Source: Pseudomonas sp. L5B5 (GTDB lineage: Bacteria > Pseudomonadota > Gammaproteobacteria > Pseudomonadales > Pseudomonadaceae). From it: 64,000 bases of DNA. Position numbers and translations under genes: made by a program. This document shows positions 48,944 through 57,139 of this stretch, piece by piece (position 1 is the first letter of the stretch; each line of letters opens with the position of its first letter). The stretch lies in assembly GCF_020520285.1 (NCBI RefSeq), contig NZ_CP084742.1, positions 6,249,501 through 6,313,500 on the forward strand. The letters are read 5' to 3'. A model generated the notes under the pieces. That model had not been told where the DNA came from. It searched no databases and was given only the letters and a program-made list of their open reading frames with translations.

Positions 48944-51385
48944 ATGTCCCAGATTATTTTCCGTCCCAGCCTGCTGGCGATGGCTGTCGTTCTGAGTTAT
49001 GCCGTGCTGCCCGCTGTCGTCCAGGCCGCGGCCGACCCGCAACAGGCCCAGGCCACCCGGTCGTTCGATCTGCCCGCCGGTGACCTGGGCGAGACCTTGA
49101 GCCACATCGCCCGGGACAGCGGCCGGGTGCTGTCGGTGGCCCCGGAGCTGCTCGCCGGCAAACGCGCGAGCCGGGTCAGCGGCCAACTGACCCCCGAGCA
49201 GGCCATGCAGCAGGCCCTGGCGGGCAGCGGCCTGGGCCTGACCACCACACCCAGCGGCACCTGGAGCCTCTACCTGTTGCCCACGGGGTCGACGCTGCAA
49301 CTGCAACCGACCCATATCCAGGGCCAGGCCCAGGAGCAGGCCTGGGGGCCGGTGGACGGCTACGTGGCTACCCGCAGCGCCACCGCGACCAAGACCGACA
49401 CGCCGATCCTGGAAATTCCCCAGACCATCAACGTGGTCACCGCCGATCAAGTGCAGACCCAGGGCGCGCGCAACCTGACCCAGGTCCTGCGCTACACGCC
49501 GGGGCTGAGTGTCAATGGCTACACCGACCGCAACACCATTGCCGACGAGATCACCAGCCGCGGTTTCGCCCCGACCCCGCTGTACCTCGATGGTGCCTAC
49601 TTGCCGTATGCCGGCAGCCTTGGGGGCGCGCCGCAGATCGATCCCTACACCCTGGAGCGCATCGAGGTCCTCAAGGGGCCGTCATCGGTGCTCTATGGGC
49701 AGAACCAGCCCGGCGGCCTGGTGAACATGGTCTCCAAGCGTCCTGCCAGCACCGCCCAGCATCAGGTCAAGTTTGGCCTGGGCAGCTATGACCGAGTCAA
49801 TGGCGCCCTGGACAGCAGCGGGCCGCTGGATGATCAAGGGGAGTTTTCCTACCGCCTGATCGGTGTGGCGAAGAAGGGCGGTGAGCAGGTGCTGCATACC
49901 AACAGCCAGCGCACCCTACTGGCGCCGAGCCTGAGTTGGAGTCCGAGCGATGCCACCCGCCTGACCCTGTATGCGCAGATCCAGCGTGACGACGGCCTCG
50001 CCGACTATCAGGCGCTGCCAATGATCGGCACCCTCAAGCGCGGCCCCGATGGACGCAAGATCGACCGTGACTTCTTCAACGGCGATTCGCGCTACAACGA
50101 CTACAAGCGCGACCAGTACATCCTTGGCTATGACTTCAGCCAGGCCCTCAACGACGACTTGAAATGGCGCTCCACCGCGCGCTACATCGATGTGCGCGAC
50201 CGTTACAAGGGGTTCTTCCTGCGGGGCTTCGTCACCGATGCTGGCGGCGTCACCGACTACACCCGGGCCACCCGTACCAAGCTCGACTGGCAACAGCACA
50301 ACACCGCCTACACCCTGGACAACAACCTGGAGTATCGCTTCAACACCGGCGCTCTCGAACACACCGCCCTGGCCGGCGTGGACTACCGTCACTTCAACCG
50401 CAAGTACACCGGCTACAACGCCTATGGGGTATTGCCGGTGGACCTGTACGGCAAGAACAACTACGACACTGGCAGCGTCACCCCGGAGCTGACCACCCGC
50501 TGGGACAACACGATCAAGCAGACCGGTATCTATGCCCAGGACCAGATCAAGCTCGACCAGTGGATCCTGACCATCGGCGGCCGCCAGGATTGGGCCGAAG
50601 TGGAAAACAAGGATTTGCTGGCCCGCAGCATCGTCGAACAGCGCGATCATAAATTCACCGGCCGGGTGGGCCTGACCTACGTCACCGAGTTCGGCCTGGC
50701 GCCCTATGTCAGCTACTCCCAGTCGTTCCTGCCGACCGTGGGCACCGGGGCACCGGAGCGCGGTGCCAAACCTTTCAAGCCCACCGAGGGCGAGCAATAT
50801 GAAGTGGGTGTGAAATACCAACCCTTCGACAAGACCCTGATGACCGCCTCGGTGTACCAGATCAAGCAGAAGAACGTGCTGACCGGCGACGTGGACAATC
50901 TCGAGTACCAGATCCAGGAAGGTGAGGTGCGCTCGCGCGGGGTCGAACTGGAGATCAAGTCCAGCCTGGAGAACATCGACCTGATGGCGGCAGCCACCTA
51001 CATCGATTCGTTCTACACCAAGAGCAACTACGCCGAGAAAGGCAATCGTACCGAAGCCCAGGCCCCGGTATCGGCCAGTGCCTGGGTCGACTACCACTTC
51101 ACCCAGGCGGCACTCAACGGCCTGACCTTCGGCGTGGGCGCACGTTACACCGGCAAGAAGCCGGGAGACTCGGGCAACACCTTCACCACGCCGGCCTATG
51201 TGGTGTACGACACCACCGTCAGCTATGACCTGGGCAAGCTCGATCCAAGCCTGCGCGGGCTGAAAAGCAGCCTCAACGTGCAGAACCTGTTTGACCGGGA
51301 ATATGTCTCCGACTGCAACTACAACTTTGGCTGCTACTACGGCCAGGAGCGCGTGGCCTCGGTGGAAATGAGCTACGACTGGTAA
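48944..51385 (+). CDS. TonB-dependent siderophore receptor with signalling domain, hydroxamate (FhuA/FoxA/FiuA) type
   Basis: An 813-residue outer-membrane receptor. The signal peptide (MSQIIFRPSLLAMAVVLSYA up to about VQAAA) is followed by a FecA/STN signalling domain (FDLPAGDLGETLSHIARDSG), the plug (EIPQTINVVTADQVQTQGAR, VLKGPSSVLYGQNQPGGLVN) and the barrel. The end LFDREYVSDCNYNFGCYYGQ with a Cys pair and ERVASVEMSYDW is typical of ferrichrome/ferrioxamine receptors, not of FpvA. It is in an operon-like order with the sigma and FecR genes. ATG 48944 gives the signal peptide; a GTG at 48902 would extend it. The siderophore is inferred, not shown. Confidence 0.85.
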   Translation: MSQIIFRPSLLAMAVVLSYAVLPAVVQAAADPQQAQATRSFDLPAGDLGETLSHIARDSGRVLSVAPELLAGKRASRVSGQLTPEQAMQQALAGSGLGLTTTPSGTWSLYLLPTGSTLQLQPTHIQGQAQEQAWGPVDGYVATRSATATKTDTPILEIPQTINVVTADQVQTQGARNLTQVLRYTPGLSVNGYTDRNTIADEITSRGFAPTPLYLDGAYLPYAGSLGGAPQIDPYTLERIEVLKGPSSVLYGQNQPGGLVNMVSKRPASTAQHQVKFGLGSYDRVNGALDSSGPLDDQGEFSYRLIGVAKKGGEQVLHTNSQRTLLAPSLSWSPSDATRLTLYAQIQRDDGLADYQALPMIGTLKRGPDGRKIDRDFFNGDSRYNDYKRDQYILGYDFSQALNDDLKWRSTARYIDVRDRYKGFFLRGFVTDAGGVTDYTRATRTKLDWQQHNTAYTLDNNLEYRFNTGALEHTALAGVDYRHFNRKYTGYNAYGVLPVDLYGKNNYDTGSVTPELTTRWDNTIKQTGIYAQDQIKLDQWILTIGGRQDWAEVENKDLLARSIVEQRDHKFTGRVGLTYVTEFGLAPYVSYSQSFLPTVGTGAPERGAKPFKPTEGEQYEVGVKYQPFDKTLMTASVYQIKQKNVLTGDVDNLEYQIQEGEVRSRGVELEIKSSLENIDLMAAATYIDSFYTKSNYAEKGNRTEAQAPVSASAWVDYHFTQAALNGLTFGVGARYTGKKPGDSGNTFTTPAYVVYDTTVSYDLGKLDPSLRGLKSSLNVQNLFDREYVSDCNYNFGCYYGQERVASVEMSYDW

Positions 51386-51416
51386 CCTTGGGCGAGCACC
51401 TTCGCGATGATTTTTT

Positions 51417-51444
51417 GTGGCGAAGGAGCAAGCTCCCTCGTCAC
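51417..51444. repeat. Single REP-like palindrome between the receptor gene and dsbG
   Basis: GTGGCGAAGGAGC pairs with GCTCCCTCGTCAC around an AA centre, with a T run on the left. It resembles the REP arm of the array after pvdL and lies between two convergent genes, where it may act as a terminator. Confidence 0.8.
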
Positions 51445-51454
51445 CGAGAGGGCT

Positions 51455-52222
51455 TTATTTAGGGCCGAGGATCTGGGTCAGCTTGCCTGGGGCCGGAGCG
51501 CCTTGCTGCTGTTGCAGTTCGCCCTTGCTGTCGAGGTAGAAGATGGCCGGGGTGGCCGACAATTCCAGTTCTTCCATCAGCTTCATGTTGGCGTCGAGCT
51601 TGGCCTGCACCGCTGCGGGAATGCTGGCCAGGGGTTTCAGGGCGCTGCCCTTGCCGGCCTTTTCATGATCTTCCAGGGCTTTCTGCGGGTCCTTGGCGGC
51701 CAGCAGGGCGGCGGATTTGCCCGGGCTGTCTTCGCGGATGATGCCCACCAGGATGTGCCGCAGTTGTACCTTGCCGGCCTTGACCCAGGGCCGTGCCTGT
51801 TCCCAGAACATGTTGCAGTAGGGGCAGTTGGGGTCGCTGAACAGGTAGACGATGCGCGGTGCATCGGCCTTGCCGTCGGCGATCCAGCTGCTCTTTTCCA
51901 GGTTGCCCCAGACTTCCTTGGCCATCGGCGCGTAGACCAGCTTCTGCAACGGTTCGGCACTGAGGTCCTTGCCGTCGGCGTCGTACAGGTTGCCCAGCAG
52001 CACGTGCTTGCCGTCAGGGGTGAGGTACAGGGTCATGCCTCGGTTCTGGTACTGCGCGGCGTAGCCCTTGAGGCCGTCCGGGGCGTCGAAGCTGCCGATG
52101 ATCTTGGCGCCTTTTTCCTCGATCTTGCGGATCGGCGCAGGCAGTTCTTCGGCCTGTAGCAGCGGGGCGTTGAGTAACGCCGCGCCCAAAGACAGGCTCA
52201 GCAGGTGGCGGATGAGGGGCAT
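51455..52222 (-). CDS. dsbG: DsbG-like periplasmic disulfide isomerase
   Basis: A 255-residue periplasmic protein. The signal peptide is MPLIRHLLSLSLGAALLNAP up to about LLQAEE. A DsbC/DsbG dimerisation domain follows and then a thioredoxin domain with the redox motif FSDPNCPYCNMFWEQ (CPYC) and the cis-Pro loop ELSATPAIFYL. DsbG reduces or isomerises wrong disulfides and is recharged by DsbD. It overlaps the preceding TlpA-like gene by 25 nt. The order dsbG, TlpA-like, dsbD, and divergent dsbRS is the same as PA2476-PA2480 of P. aeruginosa. Confidence 0.88.
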   Translation of the reverse strand: MPLIRHLLSLSLGAALLNAPLLQAEELPAPIRKIEEKGAKIIGSFDAPDGLKGYAAQYQNRGMTLYLTPDGKHVLLGNLYDADGKDLSAEPLQKLVYAPMAKEVWGNLEKSSWIADGKADAPRIVYLFSDPNCPYCNMFWEQARPWVKAGKVQLRHILVGIIREDSPGKSAALLAAKDPQKALEDHEKAGKGSALKPLASIPAAVQAKLDANMKLMEELELSATPAIFYLDSKGELQQQQGAPAPGKLTQILGPK

Positions 52223-53061
52223 GGCTGTTTCCTTGAAGGGGCGACCGAAGTCGGGTGTGTGCCGTCGAAATTTTCCAGAGCCCGGGCCAGGCTGGCCTCG
52301 GACAACTCTCCCAGATGGCTGCCCAGCAGGCGGCCATCGGCGCTGTAGAACAGCGTAGTCGGCAGGGCCATGGAGCCCACGGCCTTGCCCAGGCGGCCAC
52401 TGCCGTCGAACAGGACGTTGTCCAGGTTCAGCTCCTGGGTGGCGAGGAAGGTCGCGACGCTCTGCATGCTTTCGGCCTGGTTGACGAACAGGAAGGTCAG
52501 GTCCGGGCGCTGCTGCTGGGCTCTTTCCAGCACCGGCATTTCTCGCCGGCAGGGTGGGCACCAGGTGGCCCAGAGGTTGATCACCAGCGGGCCGCCCTGG
52601 TAGTCGGTGAGTTGCACGGTGTCACCGACGGCGTTGCGCAGGGCCACTTCCGGCAGGCGCGTGCCTTGGTCGTAGAGGCTCAGGGACAAGGTGGCCAGCA
52701 GCCAGAACGCCAGGCCGGTAACGATCCCGGCCCCGAGGGGGCGGCGCAGCGCCGGGCGTTTCCAGCCCCAGGCCAGGGCCGCCAGGAGCATGACGATCAC
52801 CCCCGGCCAGGCGAGAAAACCACCGTCACGCAGGTCGATGATCATCCACAGGTCATGCCGGTAGTGCTTCCAGTAGGCGATGACGAAACTGACCCTGGCG
52901 GCGAGCATGCCAATCAGGAACAGTGAGAACAGTACCGACTCGGGGTTGTCACCGCCGCGCTTGGCCACGCGCCAGCCCACCAGGGTGGCCAGGGCCAGGG
53001 CACTGATCAGCAGCAGGTGATTGAGGGCGATGGCAAAGGTGCCGATGGTAAAGGTCAGCAT
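52198..53061 (-). CDS. Membrane-anchored TlpA/DsbE-like thiol:disulfide protein
   Basis: A 287-residue protein. The N-terminal 140 residues contain about four hydrophobic segments (ALNHLLLISALALATLVGWR, LFSLFLIGMLAARVSFVIAY, WPGVIVMLLAALAWGW, LAFWLLATLSLSLY). The periplasmic C-terminus is a TlpA/ResA-type thioredoxin domain with WATWCPPCRREMP (CPPC) and the SMALPTTLFY cis-Pro loop. It matches the PA2477-type protein next to DsbD and probably passes electrons from DsbD to periplasmic targets. ATG 53061 overlaps the dsbD stop by one base (TGATG). Confidence 0.85.
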   Translation of the reverse strand: MLTFTIGTFAIALNHLLLISALALATLVGWRVAKRGGDNPESVLFSLFLIGMLAARVSFVIAYWKHYRHDLWMIIDLRDGGFLAWPGVIVMLLAALAWGWKRPALRRPLGAGIVTGLAFWLLATLSLSLYDQGTRLPEVALRNAVGDTVQLTDYQGGPLVINLWATWCPPCRREMPVLERAQQQRPDLTFLFVNQAESMQSVATFLATQELNLDNVLFDGSGRLGKAVGSMALPTTLFYSADGRLLGSHLGELSEASLARALENFDGTHPTSVAPSRKQPCPSSATC

Positions 53062-54812
53062 CAACGAGCTTCCCGGGTCTGGGTCCAGCGTTGCAGGAAG
53101 GCGTCGGCATCCACTTCGCCGGTGATGCGCTGGCTGCGGCGCTCGCTGCCGTCCGGGCCGATCCACAGCATGCTCGGTGGCCCGGGCACCTTGTAGCGGC
53201 TCAGGAGTTCGCGGCCGTCGGCGTTGTCCAGGGTCACGTCCAGGCGCAGCAGGCGTACGCCCTTGAGGGCTTCCAGCACCTGGGGCTGGCCGAACACGGT
53301 CTTCTCCATGATCTTGCAGGACACGCACCAGTCGGCGTAGTAGTCCAGCAGCACCCACTGGCCCTGGGCCTGGGCGCTGTCCAGGGCGCTTTGCAACTCG
53401 GCAGGGGACTTCACGGTGCTGAAGGCATCATGGGCCGTGACGCTGCCGGCTACGCCGCCACCGCTGTAGATCTTCAGCGGCCGCCAGGGGTCGTCGCTGC
53501 CACCGGCGGCGCCCACCAGCAGCATGCCGCCCCAGACTCCGTACAGCAGCGCGACGGCTCCGAACAGGTGCACCAGGCGGCCGCTGATCGCCCGTTGCTG
53601 CCAGGTGCAGTAGGCCAATGCCAGGTTCAGGGCTCCCCACAAACCTATCCACAGGCTGGTATCCAGTACCGGACGCAGCATGTAGATGGCGGTACCGAGG
53701 AACAGGAAGCCGAACACGCCCTTGAGCAGATTCATCCACGGGCCGGGCTTGGGCAGGAAGCGATTGCCCAGGGTCACCAGCAGCAACAGCGGCAAGCCGA
53801 TCCCCAGCCCCAGGGCGAACAGCGCCAGGCCGCCGAACAGGGCGTTGCCGGTCTGGGCGATGTACAGCAGGCCACCGGCCAGGGGCGCGGTCATGCACGG
53901 GCCCACCAGCAGGGCGGACAACGCGCCGAGGACGCCGCAACCGATCAGGCTGCCACCCTGGCGCTGGCGACTGGCGCCTTCCAGGCGGTCACGCAGGAAC
54001 GCCGGCATCTGCAGTTCGAAGAAGCCGAACATCGGCAGTGATAGCAGCACGAACAGCGCGGCGAAGCTGCCCAGCACCCAGGGCTGCTGCAGCCAGGCCT
54101 GCAGGTTGCTGCCCAGCAGGGCGGCGATCACCCCCATGCCTGCATACACCAGGGCCATGCACAGCACATAGCTCGAGGCCAGGGCAAAGCCCCGGCGCGG
54201 GCTGGCGCCGCTGCCCACCACCATGCCGGCCAGAATCGGCAACATCGGCAGCGAGCAGGGGGCGAAGGCCAGCAGCAGGCCGAAGCCGAAGAAGGCCAGC
54301 AGGCCGAGGCCCCAGGATTTCTGTTGCAGGTCATTGGCTAGCAACTGGTCCTGGGCCGAGCCATTGCTGGTGGCGGCGATGTTGCTGGTGGCCACCGCCG
54401 ACGCACCACCCAGGTCCACTTCCAGGGTTTGCGGCGGGTAGCACAGGCCGGCGTCGGCACAGCCCTGCCAGCCCAGCTTGATCTTGCCGCTGGCGGCTGC
54501 CGGCAGCTTCACTTCCAGGCCTTGGCGATACACCGTCTGGTCGCCGAAAAATTCGTCGCTGTGGGCTTCGCCCGACGGCAGGCTCGGCTGCTGCTCCGGT
54601 GGCAGGCCGTCGAACTTCAGGCGTTTCTGGTACAGGTAGTAGCCGTCGGCGATCTGCCAGAACAGCTGGGTCTCCCCCGAGGGCAGGCGTTCGGAGGTGA
54701 ACACGAAGGCCTGGCCCACCGGTAGGAAGTCGGGCTTGACCTCGAACGGGTTGTTGCCGGCGTGCGCCAGGGTGGTGAGGAGCATGAACAACAGGATGAA
54801 CAATCGACGCAT
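53061..54812 (-). CDS. dsbD: DsbD, transmembrane thiol:disulfide interchange protein
   Basis: A 583-residue protein. It has a signal peptide (MRRLFILLFMLLTTLAHA), an N-terminal immunoglobulin-like domain with the Cys pair in GCADAGLCYPPQ, eight membrane helices (the two conserved Cys lie in FAPCSLPMLP and VGPCMTAPLAGG), and a C-terminal thioredoxin domain with DYYADWCVSCKIMEK (CVSC). It moves electrons from cytoplasmic thioredoxin to DsbG and other periplasmic proteins. ATG 54812 has AAGG 8 nt upstream; TTG 54818 would add two residues. It is likely the first gene of the operon and divergent from the regulator genes. Confidence 0.92.
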   Translation of the reverse strand: MRRLFILLFMLLTTLAHAGNNPFEVKPDFLPVGQAFVFTSERLPSGETQLFWQIADGYYLYQKRLKFDGLPPEQQPSLPSGEAHSDEFFGDQTVYRQGLEVKLPAAASGKIKLGWQGCADAGLCYPPQTLEVDLGGASAVATSNIAATSNGSAQDQLLANDLQQKSWGLGLLAFFGFGLLLAFAPCSLPMLPILAGMVVGSGASPRRGFALASSYVLCMALVYAGMGVIAALLGSNLQAWLQQPWVLGSFAALFVLLSLPMFGFFELQMPAFLRDRLEGASRQRQGGSLIGCGVLGALSALLVGPCMTAPLAGGLLYIAQTGNALFGGLALFALGLGIGLPLLLLVTLGNRFLPKPGPWMNLLKGVFGFLFLGTAIYMLRPVLDTSLWIGLWGALNLALAYCTWQQRAISGRLVHLFGAVALLYGVWGGMLLVGAAGGSDDPWRPLKIYSGGGVAGSVTAHDAFSTVKSPAELQSALDSAQAQGQWVLLDYYADWCVSCKIMEKTVFGQPQVLEALKGVRLLRLDVTLDNADGRELLSRYKVPGPPSMLWIGPDGSERRSQRITGEVDADAFLQRWTQTREAR

Positions 54813-54860
54813 GGTCAAGCCTTAAGCCGGTGCAAGTTGCGAGCACAATGGCCGGCCCTG

Positions 54861-54878
54861 ATTAACCGATGATTAACC
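54861..54878. promoter_or_regulatory. Candidate DsbR-binding direct repeat between dsbD and dsbR
   Basis: ATTAACC-GATG-ATTAACC, two 7-bp copies one helical turn apart, is the arrangement bound by OmpR-family regulators. It lies in the 154-bp gap between divergent dsbD and dsbR. Binding by DsbR is inferred. Confidence 0.6.
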
Positions 54879-54966
54879 ATACTTGGCTTGTGGCCGGGAA
54901 ACGGCGGGCATAATGTCCGCTTAATCCACTGCCCGCCTAATCAACGCCTTTGTTACGGGACCGACC

Positions 54967-55644
54967 ATGCACGTACTTGTCTGTGAAGATGATGAGCTGA
55001 TTGCCAGCGGGATCGTCGCTGGCCTCACGGCCCAGGGCCTGACGGTCGAGCATGTGGCGACCGCTTCGGCGGCGCGGGCCATGCTCGGCGTGGCCGATTT
55101 CGATGTGATGGTACTGGATCTTGGCCTGCCGGATGAAGACGGTTTGAGGCTGCTCAAGCAGCAGCGCCAGCAAGGCCTGGAGATTCCGGTGCTGATCCTT
55201 ACCGCCCGCGATTCGGTGACCGACCGGGTCGATGGCCTGCAGGCCGGTGCCGACGATTACCTGCTCAAGCCCTTCGACCTGCGCGAGCTGGCGGCGCGCC
55301 TGCACACTCTGCTGCGCCGGGTAGCGGGACGCAGCGTCAACCTGATCGAGCATGGGCGCCTTACCTATGACCCCAGCACCCGGGAAACCCTGCTCGGTGG
55401 CCAGCCGGTGGACCTCTCGCGGCGCGAGCAATCCTTGCTGCAGGCGCTGTTGCACAACCGCGGCCGGGTACTTTCCAGCGAGCAACTCAAGGACAGTGTC
55501 TACGGCTTCAACGATGAGCTGGAGAGCAACGCCCTGAATGTGCACATCCATCACCTGCGTCGCAAGCTCGGCAACGGCATCGTCGAAACCGTGCGCGGCC
55601 TGGGTTATCGCCTGGGCCCGGCCGACGGCGAGGAGAACCGCTAA
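54967..55644 (+). CDS. dsbR: DsbR-like OmpR-family response regulator
   Basis: A 225-residue regulator. The receiver domain has MHVLVCEDDELIASGIVAGL, the phospho-Asp in VMVLDLGLPDEDG near residue 51, and the Lys in YLLKPFDLRELAARL. A winged-helix domain follows (LSRREQSLLQALLHNRGRVL, ALNVHIHHLRRKL, TVRGLGYRLG). It is of the QseB/PmrA subgroup. Its position divergent from dsbD matches PA2479 (DsbR), described as copper-responsive and controlling disulfide-bond genes. The next gene starts immediately at its stop. Confidence 0.85.
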   Translation: MHVLVCEDDELIASGIVAGLTAQGLTVEHVATASAARAMLGVADFDVMVLDLGLPDEDGLRLLKQQRQQGLEIPVLILTARDSVTDRVDGLQAGADDYLLKPFDLRELAARLHTLLRRVAGRSVNLIEHGRLTYDPSTRETLLGGQPVDLSRREQSLLQALLHNRGRVLSSEQLKDSVYGFNDELESNALNVHIHHLRRKLGNGIVETVRGLGYRLGPADGEENR

Positions 55645-56970
55645 GTGAGGAGCCTGCGCCTGCGCCTGAGCATGACCCTGGGCGCTGCCTTCATCCTGAT
55701 CTGGGCCCTGGCTGCGGCCTGGATGCTCAGTGACCTGCGCAACCAGATGATGTTTTCACTGGACCAGCGCCTGGTGGCTTCGGCGCGGATGGTCGGTGGC
55801 CTGCTGGAGCAGATGCCGGCGCTGCCGTCCCATGGCCCGAGCAACCAGATCAACAGCGCGGCCCTGGCCATTCCCGGCGGCATGGCCTGCCAGGTCAGTT
55901 CCCTGCGCGGGCAGATCCTGGCCCGCAGCCACAGCACTCCGGAGCACCCGCTGGAAGCCGAGAAGCTGGGCTTTCACGACCAGATGATCGATGGCGCGCC
56001 CTGGCGCACCTTCACCCTGGTACGCGGCGATATGCGCATCACCACCGCCGACCGCCAGGTGGAGCGCGAAGCCCTTAACCTGTCGATCCTGCTGGCCGCT
56101 TCGGTGCCGGTGGGCGTGGCCTTGCTCGGTTGCCTGTGGCTGCTGTGGCTGGGGATCGGCCAGAGCCTAGCGCCGCTGAACCGGATTCGCGACGCGCTGA
56201 TGCGTCGCAGCGCCGATTCCCTGGAGCCGCTGCAGATCCAGCCCATGCCCAGCGAGCTGCGCCCACTGCTGGAAACCCAGAACCAGCTATTCCAGCGCAT
56301 CGCCAAGACCATCGAGCGCGAACGCCGCCTGACGGGTGATGCCGCCCACGAACTGCGCAGCCCGCTGACCGCGATCAAGACCCACCTGCAAGTGGCGCGC
56401 ATGACCGAAGGCGCGGCTCGGGACCAGTCCCTGGCGCGGGCCGAGGAGGGCGCCGATCGCATGCACCGGACCCTGGAGCAACTGCTGTTGCTGGCCCGGG
56501 TGGAGGGCAGCCTGTCGTTCGATGACGGCGTGCATTGCACTGCCGAACAGGTAGCGCGCCTGGCGATCCAGGACGCCGCCGTGGGCGCCCGGGCCCGGGT
56601 CAAGCTGCATATGGAAGGCAAGGCCGGCGAGGCGCCGGTGGACATGCCCTCGACCCTGGCCATCGCGGCCTTGCGCAACTTGCTGGACAACGCCCTGCGC
56701 CACACGCCGGATGAATGCCCGGTGGAACTGAACCTGGAGGTCGTTGGCGGCCGCGTGCGTTTCCAGGTGCGCGACCATGGCTCGGGCATTCCCGCCGGAG
56801 ACCTGCAGCACCTGACCCAGCGTTTCTGGCGTGACAGCCAGAGCAGCGGCTGTGGCCTGGGCTTGGCGATTGTCCAGGCGATTGTCCAGCGCTGCGCTTG
56901 CGACCTGCATTTCGACAGCCGGCCCGACGGCCTGCGAGTGGAGTTGACCCTGCCGGCCCGGCGCGCCTGA
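55645..56970 (+). CDS. dsbS: DsbS-like sensor histidine kinase
   Basis: A 441-residue sensor: membrane helix near residues 8-30 (LSMTLGAAFILIWALAAAWM), a periplasmic domain of about 120 residues, and a second helix near 150-172 (ILLAASVPVGVALLGCLWLL). The HisKA domain has GDAAHELRSPLTAIKTHLQV (His H box), and the ATPase has LRNLLDNALRHTPDE (N box), VRDHGSGIPAGD and GCGLGLAIVQAIV. It starts with GTG directly after the dsbR stop, so the two are co-translated. It is expected to sense copper stress in the periplasm by analogy to DsbS; no clear metal-binding cluster is seen. Confidence 0.85.
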   Translation: MRSLRLRLSMTLGAAFILIWALAAAWMLSDLRNQMMFSLDQRLVASARMVGGLLEQMPALPSHGPSNQINSAALAIPGGMACQVSSLRGQILARSHSTPEHPLEAEKLGFHDQMIDGAPWRTFTLVRGDMRITTADRQVEREALNLSILLAASVPVGVALLGCLWLLWLGIGQSLAPLNRIRDALMRRSADSLEPLQIQPMPSELRPLLETQNQLFQRIAKTIERERRLTGDAAHELRSPLTAIKTHLQVARMTEGAARDQSLARAEEGADRMHRTLEQLLLLARVEGSLSFDDGVHCTAEQVARLAIQDAAVGARARVKLHMEGKAGEAPVDMPSTLAIAALRNLLDNALRHTPDECPVELNLEVVGGRVRFQVRDHGSGIPAGDLQHLTQRFWRDSQSSGCGLGLAIVQAIVQRCACDLHFDSRPDGLRVELTLPARRA

Positions 56971-57019
56971 GCGTTTCTGGCCCGCAACGGGCCTTTGTGC
57001 AATTTCCCGATCCAAGGTG

Positions 57020-57044
57020 TAAATCCCGACCCTGCTGGTGCGTT
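57020..57044 (+). promoter_or_regulatory. PvdS-type iron-starvation box of pvdH
   Basis: TAAAT (57020-57024), 16 nt, CGTT (57041-57044): a full match to the PvdS consensus. It lies 95 nt before the pvdH start and just 50 nt after the dsbS stop. Confidence 0.9.
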
Positions 57045-57139
57045 TTCAGAACAGGAAAGCCTGTCAATGCGCACCCCCACCTGGCTGCGCATCCGGCCGG
57101 TGGCCGTTTTGCTCAAATTGCAGCGTGAGGGTTCCACAA

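Noticed and set aside
48944..51385. Naming the TonB-dependent receptor FpvA
   Set aside because: Proximity to pvdL suggests it, but the C-terminal Cys pair and plug/barrel sequence look like hydroxamate receptors (FhuA/FoxA/FiuA).
57038..57139. An upstream extension of pvdH by 34 codons
   Set aside because: It would begin inside the iron-starvation promoter element, ahead of the expected transcript start.
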